From contig CANQOJ010000063.1 of assembly GCA_947625455.1 (NCBI GenBank), positions 1 to 11,157 on the forward strand: a stretch of 11,157 nt of DNA, read 5' to 3'. The position numbers and the translations under genes are program-made. The notes beneath the pieces are model-generated. The model saw only the letters and a program-made list of their open reading frames with translations, did not search any database and was not told the DNA's origin. The DNA is from an uncultured Clostridia bacterium (GTDB taxonomy: Bacteria > Bacillota > Clostridia > Oscillospirales > Ruminococcaceae). Of the stretch, positions 5,213 through 11,157 are shown one piece after another. Each line of letters opens with the position of its first letter. Position 1 is the stretch's first letter.

Positions 5213-5288
5213 GTCCACGAAGCGGACACCATAACTGTATACAGCGTTATCCACGAAGCGGATAATGCGTCCGCTTTACACTGTATAC
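5213..5288 (+). repeat. Duplicated hairpin module with alternative pairing in the GntR/ABC leader
   Basis: TCCACGAAGCGGA occurs at 5214-5226 and 5250-5262, and ACTGTATAC at 5234-5242 and 5280-5288, so a hairpin-plus-tag unit is present twice. Hairpin 1 closes with GTCC/GGAC (5213-5227); hairpin 2 closes with GCGTTATCC/GGATAATGC (5244-5268, one G-U). The closing pair next to the shared core is G-C in one copy and A-T in the other, a compensatory change. AAGCGGA in either copy could instead pair with TCCGCTT (5270-5276), so structures may be mutually exclusive. CTGTATACAG (5235-5244) is itself a perfect palindrome. The function is unknown. Confidence 0.65.
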
Positions 5289-5346
5289 TAACTCCGCTAA
5301 GCAGAAAAAGCATGTATTATATAAAAAGATGACCGAGGAGTAAAAT

Positions 5347-5715
5347 ATGTTTACGATGCGTCTAAAGGGCGGTGCTCCTATATACGAGCAGCTGCGTGAA
5401 AGAATAACCGAGCTTATAATAAGCGGTGAGATGAAAGAGGGCGAAAAGCTGCCCGCGGTGCGGGAAATTGCGAAGCAGCTCACCATCAACCCGAACACGG
5501 TGCAGAAAACCTATGCCGAACTCGAGCGGCTTGGGCTTATCTACTCCGTACCTGCTAAGGGAAGTTATGTTTCTCCGCGCTCAAAGTATATAGGCACTTT
5601 AAATCAGCAGACTTCGGAAGAATTTGCCAAAGCGGTTGAAACCGCGCTTTCACAGGGACTTTCAAGGGAAGAACTGCTGAAAATAGTAAATGATGTTTCT
5701 GATGAACAGGGGTGA
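5347..5715 (+). CDS. YtrA-subfamily GntR transcriptional regulator
   Basis: A 122-residue repressor. Residues about 8-77 are the GntR winged helix-turn-helix: PIYEQLRERITELIISGEM, GEKLPAVREIAKQLTINPNTVQKTYAELERLGLI, then the wing residues GSYV. The remaining 45 residues are a short helical tail (SEEFAKAVETALSQGLSREELLKI), the hallmark of the YtrA subfamily, which lacks a large ligand domain and typically sits beside ABC transporter genes it represses. That is the case here: a permease gene begins 6 bp after the stop. GAGGAG six bases before the ATG at 5347 supports this start over Met4. A matching palindrome covers the operon promoter, so autoregulation is expected. The inducing signal is unknown; relatives respond to cell-wall-active antibiotics. 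Confidence 0.95.
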   Translation: MFTMRLKGGAPIYEQLRERITELIISGEMKEGEKLPAVREIAKQLTINPNTVQKTYAELERLGLIYSVPAKGSYVSPRSKYIGTLNQQTSEEFAKAVETALSQGLSREELLKIVNDVSDEQG

Positions 5716-5721
5716 TTTTTA

Positions 5722-7806
5722 ATGAAAAGGCAATATTTTCGCTATAAACTAAGCGGTCAGAGGGGGCTGTTTGCGGCAAGCGCAGCGCTTTCAATTGCAG
5801 GCTTTCCCGCTGTCATAACATTTCTTATGATAATAAAGATTATTTTGGGCATGAAAGAAGTAGCGGCGGGAGCAGGCTTTACCATTCAGATTTTAATCGC
5901 AATTTACGGGTATACCGTTTTTCCGCTCTCGTGGCAGGGGTTGTTTGCAATTGCGCTGATAACGCCTATCGTTTCCTTTAAGTATTACACAAACCGCGCT
6001 TGTACGGATACGATAGGAAGTCTGCCATTGACGTACAGGGACAGGTTTCTGGGCGATTTCCTTTCGGGATTTGCGTCGGTTTGCTCTCCATTTGTTTTAA
6101 CCATTCCGTATGTTGTCATAATGTCAAACGTTGTGGAAAAAATAGGGGACGTTAATGACTTCAGCGGTGTTTCCGAATATTTCACAAACGGCGTTATAAT
6201 CCTCGCGCTGATAACCGTTTCGGCTTACACGTTTTCATCGCTCACGGTGTCGCTTTGCGGAAAAGTCGGCTCGGCGGTATTCTCTGCACTTTTCGGCTCG
6301 GTGGCTTTGCCCGGCATAGTATTTTTATATTCGGCATTTATCGGCGCCGGCGTTGTCGGAATAAATCCCGTGAAATTCTCCTTGAATATGGCTGACGTTA
6401 TACCTCCCGCAGGACTTATTCCGAGTTTCTACATCTTCTGGAACAGTTACACAGGTCAGATGTACACCCAGCCCGAAGACGTTATATATTACTTCAACCC
6501 GAGTCCCGTGATTTACGTCATTCTGATACTGCTGACCATTCTCTACGCTGTCGGCGCGTATTATCTCGGAAAACATCGCAAGACCGAAAATGTCGGAAAA
6601 CTTTTCGTCTACAAAAAGGCGCATGAAATCGTAAATGCCGTTATCACTGTCGCAATTATGGGATTTGCGTTTTTAATATATGTATGCCAGGTGGACGTTG
6701 ACGGCATGGAAAAGTATGCGGTTGTAAATGTAATAGGGGCGGTTATAGCCTTTATAGCTTATCTTATAACGGACTTTATATTTACAAAGCGCATTAAAAA
6801 TGCCGTTAAGAACATTTTAAAATATGCCGTGATATGCGGCGCTTGCTTCGGAGTATTCTATATCGCAAGGGCGACCGACAGTTTCAGCATAGGAGATACA
6901 ATCCCGAATGTCGGAGACGTATCGCGCATTGAGATAAACGGCGACTATCTGTATAATCAGAGCAACAGCGCGCTTGAATATGACGACCTAAAGGCAATTG
7001 AAACCATTATTTCCGAGCACAAAAAGCTGCTTTCAAATCCCGACGGCATTACAACAGGCGACGGAATAATCGTTTCATACAAGCTGAAAAACGGCTTTGA
7101 AATCAACAGGGAATATGACTTTTTAAGTGATGAAGAAGAAAACGAAAACGAAAACGATCCTTTGAGGAAAATGGCAAAAATCATCTCTGAACTTCCCTCA
7201 AAGAATGACAACGTATACGGAATTTTGGAAAACGGCAATTACAAAAACCTCACTTTCAAAACCACCATGTATACGAATACCACTGAAGACGTCGTCACTA
7301 TTGACGAAATAGAAGAATTTGTCATAAGACCTGATAAAACCGAGGAATTTAAGAACATTCTCTACAACGACATAAAAAATCATTATAAAAGATACGGTCC
7401 TTCAGCCGCGCTGGTCTATGCATATTACGACCTTAACGGCGAAGCTAAGCAGGATATGTTCCATATTTTAGACACATATACCGATACTATCGCATTCTTA
7501 AACAATCCCGAAAATCGGCTTACGGAATCGGAAAGCGGAATTACCGACACATACGGGAAAACGTTTAGTTTTGCTATTGAGGGCGGAACGGCTTTGGCAA
7601 GTGTGGAGGTTGACGCTTCGGCAAACAGCGAGACAGCTCAGGAGATTTTGTCGATGTGCTATATGAGCGTCGCTGACGCGTCGGATGTAATCAAGGTAAT
7701 CGACAGCTCAAACTGGATGTCCTATTATGTAAGCCGAAAGGACGAAAAGCGCGCGGCCGAGCTTATCTTAAAACTTGCTAAAGAAACTGTTGCAAATACG
7801 AATTAA
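5722..7806 (+). CDS. Large ABC-2-type transporter permease with a C-terminal soluble domain (paralogue of the second permease)
   Basis: A 694-residue membrane protein. By hydrophobicity I count about nine membrane helices (near 17-43, 53-85, 112-136, 156-178, 184-212, 262-282, 302-322, 332-354, 366-382), followed by about 310 polar residues. With the N-terminus inside, nine helices would put the C-terminal domain outside, but the count is approximate. It is roughly twice the length of YtrC/YtrD-like permeases. Motifs shared with the second permease are SLP....RF (100-109), LGKHRKTENVG (282-292), YKLKNG (453-458) and DTYTDTIAF (584-592). An acidic stretch EEENENEN (471-478) is notable. The start has AGGGGTGA upstream and follows the GntR stop by 6 bp; the ATPase gene starts 11 bp downstream. 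Its role as half of an exporter channel is inferred; the substrate and the soluble domain's function are unknown. Confidence 0.88.
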   Translation: MKRQYFRYKLSGQRGLFAASAALSIAGFPAVITFLMIIKIILGMKEVAAGAGFTIQILIAIYGYTVFPLSWQGLFAIALITPIVSFKYYTNRACTDTIGSLPLTYRDRFLGDFLSGFASVCSPFVLTIPYVVIMSNVVEKIGDVNDFSGVSEYFTNGVIILALITVSAYTFSSLTVSLCGKVGSAVFSALFGSVALPGIVFLYSAFIGAGVVGINPVKFSLNMADVIPPAGLIPSFYIFWNSYTGQMYTQPEDVIYYFNPSPVIYVILILLTILYAVGAYYLGKHRKTENVGKLFVYKKAHEIVNAVITVAIMGFAFLIYVCQVDVDGMEKYAVVNVIGAVIAFIAYLITDFIFTKRIKNAVKNILKYAVICGACFGVFYIARATDSFSIGDTIPNVGDVSRIEINGDYLYNQSNSALEYDDLKAIETIISEHKKLLSNPDGITTGDGIIVSYKLKNGFEINREYDFLSDEEENENENDPLRKMAKIISELPSKNDNVYGILENGNYKNLTFKTTMYTNTTEDVVTIDEIEEFVIRPDKTEEFKNILYNDIKNHYKRYGPSAALVYAYYDLNGEAKQDMFHILDTYTDTIAFLNNPENRLTESESGITDTYGKTFSFAIEGGTALASVEVDASANSETAQEILSMCYMSVADASDVIKVIDSSNWMSYYVSRKDEKRAAELILKLAKETVANTN

Positions 7807-7817
7807 GGGGTGTTATT

Positions 7818-8717
7818 ATGATAAAATTTGATAACGTAACAAAAACATTTGACGGATTTACCGCTCTTGACCATCTTACGCTCGAAATACCGAAAGGCTC
7901 GGCTTATGGGCTTTTAGGCTCTAACGGCGCGGGAAAATCAACAATGTTAAGGCTTCTCACGGGAGTTTACAAGGCTGACAGCGGAGTTGTTTCAATAGGC
8001 GGTACGCCCGTTTATGACAATGCAGAAGTTAAACAGCGCCTTATCTTCATCAGTGATGAAACCGCGCAGTATTCAAACATGACGCTTAATCAGATGAAGA
8101 AATTCTACAAGACATTCTACCCGAAATTTTCCGACGAAATCTTCACCCGCCTGCACGGATTTTTAAATCTCCCGCTCAACAAGAAAACTTCTACTTTCTC
8201 CAAAGGCATGAAGCGCCAGGCGGCTGTTATCTGCGCGATTTCCGCTAGACCGGACTATCTGTTTCTTGACGAGGCATTTGACGGACTTGATCCGACAATG
8301 AGAATTGCCGTAAAGAAGATGATGATTGAGGCAATGACCGACAACGAGATGACTATCGTCATTTCCTCGCATAATCTGAAAGAAGTTGAGGAATTTTGCG
8401 ATACTGTCGGTATGCTTCACAAAGGGAAAATCATATTCACGCGCGATTTGTCCGAGCTTAAAGGCAATATCCACAAAATTCAAGCGTCATTTGACACAGA
8501 GGTCACAAAAGAAGATTTCCCCGAAGTCAACATTCTGCTTATCGAGCATAATGCGGGACTTACCTACATCATCTCGCAGGGCGACGCTGACAATGACCTC
8601 GCCGCTGTAAAGGCAAAAGGACCGTCGCTGTGCGACCTTATACCGCTTTCGCTTGAGGAAATATTCATCTACGAAATGGAGGCGCTGGGCTATGACAAAA
8701 ACCAACTCGACAGCTGA
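7818..8717 (+). CDS. ABC transporter ATP-binding protein (YtrB-like)
   Basis: A 299-residue cytoplasmic ATPase energising the two flanking permeases. Walker A is GSNGAGKST (34-42), the signature is FSKGMKRQ (127-134, an SKGM variant of LSGGQ), Walker B is YLFLDEAFDGLD (147-158) with catalytic Glu152, and the switch His is His185 in ISSHNLKE. The expected Q-loop glutamine is not evident; the position reads IFISDETAQYSNMT (77-90), a variant that, as far as I recall, also occurs in YtrB-like ATPases. Residues about 215-299 form a C-terminal extension beyond the minimal nucleotide-binding domain. The start has GGGGTG upstream. The 3' end overlaps the next gene by 26 bp. As the only ATPase between two permeases, a homodimer of it with a permease heterodimer is the simplest model. 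Confidence 0.95.
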   Translation: MIKFDNVTKTFDGFTALDHLTLEIPKGSAYGLLGSNGAGKSTMLRLLTGVYKADSGVVSIGGTPVYDNAEVKQRLIFISDETAQYSNMTLNQMKKFYKTFYPKFSDEIFTRLHGFLNLPLNKKTSTFSKGMKRQAAVICAISARPDYLFLDEAFDGLDPTMRIAVKKMMIEAMTDNEMTIVISSHNLKEVEEFCDTVGMLHKGKIIFTRDLSELKGNIHKIQASFDTEVTKEDFPEVNILLIEHNAGLTYIISQGDADNDLAAVKAKGPSLCDLIPLSLEEIFIYEMEALGYDKNQLDS

Positions 8718-10740
8718 CTTTTTTTCGAGATACCTTAAAAACAGGCTTTACGGCAGAAAACTTACCGCACTTATCAGCGCTGCGCTCGGTTTACTTTCGT
8801 TTTTCATGTATTCAATAGTAATGCTGAACATGGGAAAAATTGACGAAACCGACGTTGATAAAGTGTATGACGCTTCACGGCTTTCGGGCAATCTGTATAT
8901 GCTTGTCACTGTTATGTTCATTGCGGCGGCGGTGCTGACGGTTTATGCGGCGTTTGAAAGCTTCGATTTTTACCTGAAACCGCATTATACCGATATGTAC
9001 GGAAGTTTGCCTATAAACCACAAGTATCGTTTTTTCGCTGACCTTATTTCGGGATATGTGACGAGCGTTTTGCCGTTTTCGGTTTTCACACTGCTGTCAA
9101 TTCCGATAACCGCGAGCTTTGCCAAAAATCAAGGCGGCGAAATTTACACCGAATTATACGGATATTCGGTTTTAACGCTGATTTTAGGGCTTACGTTTTT
9201 ATATGCACTAAGCGTTTTGGCGGCTTCAATTACGGGCAGGAAACTGAGCGCATGGGCTTGCGCGGCGATTTTCTCGCTTGGTGCGGCGTTTCTTGCCTGC
9301 GGGTGCGCGGTATTTACTGCGGCATGTATAACGGGATTTAAAGATGAAGCGCTTGCCGGCAACATGTGTTCCCTCACTCCCTCAATCCACATTTTAAAGA
9401 ATACCCTTGACAGCATTGTAAATTATCAGCCTTTTAAGATTGACCATGATGTTTTGACAATAACCGACGGTATTTTAAATACAAGCGCTTCCAAGGCGGT
9501 AAACGTAATTTGCTGGATAATTGAAACAGCGGCGTTTATTATCGCGGCGTATTTTCTGACAAAGCACAGAAAAGCCGAACGCACGGGCGGTGCGTTTGCG
9601 TATAAATACTGCTACCACACGGTGCTTGCGATTGCAATTCTGACTGTTTTCAGCGTTACGGCGACATTCTTTTATTCAGCCGGGGCAATATCGTATAATA
9701 TGTGGGATATGCTGATAATTGCGGTTATAATTTCCGCCGTAATTTTCGCGGCGTTTGAGATTTCAATGCGCAGAGGCTGGAAAAATTTCGGCAAGAGCTC
9801 GGCGTTTTTCGGGATAACCTGCGGTGTTATCATAATAGGCGCTGCTGCGGCAAGATACACGGGAGTTTTCGGACTTAGGGAGATACTGCCGCAGGTTGAT
9901 GAAATTGAATCCGTGAAGCTTCAGGATATGGAATTTACTGACGAAGAGGACATTGAAAAATTCCGCGAAAATCATCTGACTTTGCTCAAAAAATACGGCA
10001 ACGCATTGTCAACAGGCAATATTGAAATTGAATACAAGCTGAAAGACGGAAAGACGTTCACACGTTCATATCAGTCATATCGTGACGAACTGCAGCTTCT
10101 GCCTGTCGGTCTTAAGGGCTACAAGGAACAGTTTCTCAACGCGCTTGATAACGGCGGTTGGATAAGGGACGGTTATGTTACGCTTAAAGGAGTTTTCGGC
10201 GGCGCGAGGATAAAGACTGAGAAATTCGGCGACTTTGTTGATGTATTTTTAGATGAAGTCAATGAAAACATCGGAAACGGCAAGATAATAGGAAACGCAG
10301 GCTTAGGTTTAAGTCCCGATAATGACGGCAGATTTGCAAGACTTGATATTTACGACAGCTACACGAAAACCATTGAGTTTGCAAAAAATCAGGACAATCT
10401 TATCGCTCCCGAAAATGATGATGAAATCATGTGCTATCATCTGATGTGTTCAAGAGCGCTGTTTGATTACCGCACCGAAAACGTTGTGTCATTCTACACG
10501 GATATACAGAAAAAAGACCTTTCGGACGAAAAGGCGCGGGAGCTGATTTCGCTTATGCAGGAATACGAGGGTTCTAAACCCGCTGATTCAAGCGATACGC
10601 TTTGGGTAACATGCGGTGATGAAGTTACAAACTTGTATGTTACCGAAGAAAACGAGCGGAGATTTAAGGAACTTGCGCTTGATTTTATCAATGATAAGTT
10701 AATGGCGCAGGCAGACGAAATACAAACAGCGCCGAATTAA
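8692..10740 (+). CDS. Second large ABC-2-type transporter permease with a C-terminal soluble domain
   Basis: A 682-residue membrane protein if started at the ATG at 8692, which has TGGAGG (8677-8682) nine bases upstream inside the ATPase gene. The open frame reaches back to an ATG at 8653, but those 13 residues (RKYSSTKWRRWA) have no good ribosome binding site. About nine helices are visible (near 22-45, 66-88, 113-141, 157-180, 186-212, 268-288, 308-328, 338-356, 370-388), then a polar domain to the end. Layout and motifs mirror the first permease: YGSLP....RF (103-114), LTKHRKAERTG (289-299), YKLKDG (448-453) and YDSYTKTIEF. This indicates an old gene duplication and probable heterodimer. 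Substrate and the C-terminal domain's role are unknown. Confidence 0.88.
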   Translation: MTKTNSTADFFSRYLKNRLYGRKLTALISAALGLLSFFMYSIVMLNMGKIDETDVDKVYDASRLSGNLYMLVTVMFIAAAVLTVYAAFESFDFYLKPHYTDMYGSLPINHKYRFFADLISGYVTSVLPFSVFTLLSIPITASFAKNQGGEIYTELYGYSVLTLILGLTFLYALSVLAASITGRKLSAWACAAIFSLGAAFLACGCAVFTAACITGFKDEALAGNMCSLTPSIHILKNTLDSIVNYQPFKIDHDVLTITDGILNTSASKAVNVICWIIETAAFIIAAYFLTKHRKAERTGGAFAYKYCYHTVLAIAILTVFSVTATFFYSAGAISYNMWDMLIIAVIISAVIFAAFEISMRRGWKNFGKSSAFFGITCGVIIIGAAAARYTGVFGLREILPQVDEIESVKLQDMEFTDEEDIEKFRENHLTLLKKYGNALSTGNIEIEYKLKDGKTFTRSYQSYRDELQLLPVGLKGYKEQFLNALDNGGWIRDGYVTLKGVFGGARIKTEKFGDFVDVFLDEVNENIGNGKIIGNAGLGLSPDNDGRFARLDIYDSYTKTIEFAKNQDNLIAPENDDEIMCYHLMCSRALFDYRTENVVSFYTDIQKKDLSDEKARELISLMQEYEGSKPADSSDTLWVTCGDEVTNLYVTEENERRFKELALDFINDKLMAQADEIQTAPN

Positions 10741-10761
10741 GGTTTTGAAAGGGGTGATTGT

Positions 10762-11157
10762 ATGAAGTTTGCTAAAGCCGTTATCGGTTTAACTTTGATT
10801 TTCACAACTCTTGCGGGCTGTTCTTTAATACAAAAGCAAAAATTCTCCGAAAAGGAAACAAAGTACTATGTTGCTTATTCTAATATTATGAATAAGGGTG
10901 GAGAGCTTTGTGGGATTGACGAGGACGGGAATATCACATCAAGCAGTAAAGTGAATTTGCAGGACGGCTCGAAGATTGAGTTTGCTGACGGGAAAAAAGT
11001 AATCGGCGGTTCACGGGCGAATACGCATCTGATTGTCGACGGGAACGGGAATTATGAAGAATTTTACCTGCTTGACAATCCGGACTATTCGGGTGTATGC
11101 GCGATTACTATGAACGATGATAGAATCGTAGCTTCAATGAACGGCGGTTATTCTGAT
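10762..11157 (+). CDS. Putative lipoprotein, C-terminus missing
   Basis: 132 codons are visible before the window ends. The N-terminus is a lipoprotein signal: basic start MKFAK, hydrophobic core AVIGLTLIFTT, lipobox LAGC with the lipidated Cys at 20. The mature part is polar and glycine/aspartate-rich (GIDEDGN, FADGKKVIGG, VDGNGNYEEF), with spacing that could suit a beta-propeller or other beta-rich fold, but I recognise no family. AGGGGTGA (10749-10756) lies just upstream of the ATG, and the gene follows the second permease by 21 bp, so it is probably in the ABC operon. It could be an extracytoplasmic partner or sensor of the transporter; this is inferred from position only. Confidence 0.82.
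   Translation, partial: MKFAKAVIGLTLIFTTLAGCSLIQKQKFSEKETKYYVAYSNIMNKGGELCGIDEDGNITSSSKVNLQDGSKIEFADGKKVIGGSRANTHLIVDGNGNYEEFYLLDNPDYSGVCAITMNDDRIVASMNGGYSD

Noticed and set aside
8653..8691. Upstream ATG extension of the second permease.
   Set aside because: The ATG at 8692 has TGGAGG nine bases upstream; the extra 13 residues are encoded within the ATPase C-terminus and have no suitable ribosome binding site.

Overview
The window looks like chromosome from a low-GC Gram-positive anaerobe of class Clostridia, probably a Ruminococcaceae/Oscillospiraceae-type gut or rumen bacterium. This is inferred from strong GGAGG ribosome binding sites, four near-consensus sigma-A promoters (TTGACA / TATAAT), a Firmicutes-type CadA-like ATPase, a PocR-domain sensor and a YtrA-type GntR/ABC operon. 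No species can be named from sequence alone.

Left part (1-2281, minus strand): a metal-resistance operon in the order ArsR/SmtB-family repressor, free-standing 73-residue heavy-metal-associated (HMA) protein, and a Zn/Cd/Pb-type P1B ATPase cut by the left edge. It has one consensus promoter (2253-2281) and, just downstream of the -10, an operator of three alternating TGTTCA/TGAACA half-sites (2217-2239). The logic is classical: metal releases the repressor and the small HMA protein may pass metal to an ATPase that lacks an N-terminal HMA domain.

Middle-left (2472-3429, plus strand): the housekeeping rplM-rpsI operon (ribosomal proteins L13 and S9) with its own consensus promoter and a rho-independent terminator.

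Middle (3430-4061): a non-coding convergent region between two terminators. It holds three 14-bp repeats and about 3.7 copies of a 69-bp repeat whose units carry inverted repeats. The long reverse ORF over this array begins inside the U-tract of a terminator, so I do not call it a gene.

4062-4937 (minus strand): a soluble sensor joining a PocR ligand-binding domain to a very short methyl-accepting chemotaxis signalling hairpin, with its own consensus promoter. Its promoter is divergent from that of the next operon.

Right part (4990-11157, plus strand): an operon of a YtrA-family GntR repressor, a large ABC permease, an ABC ATPase, a second large permease paralogous to the first, and the start of a lipoprotein gene cut by the right edge. 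The promoter overlaps a TGTA-N13-TACA palindrome suited to autoregulation by the GntR protein. A leader of about 320 nt follows, with short direct repeats, a long hairpin and two related hairpins that can form alternative pairings. The substrate is unknown; by analogy with Bacillus subtilis Ytr it may be involved in the response to cell-envelope stress. The least explained parts of the window are this leader, the C-terminal domains of the two permeases and the 69-bp array.
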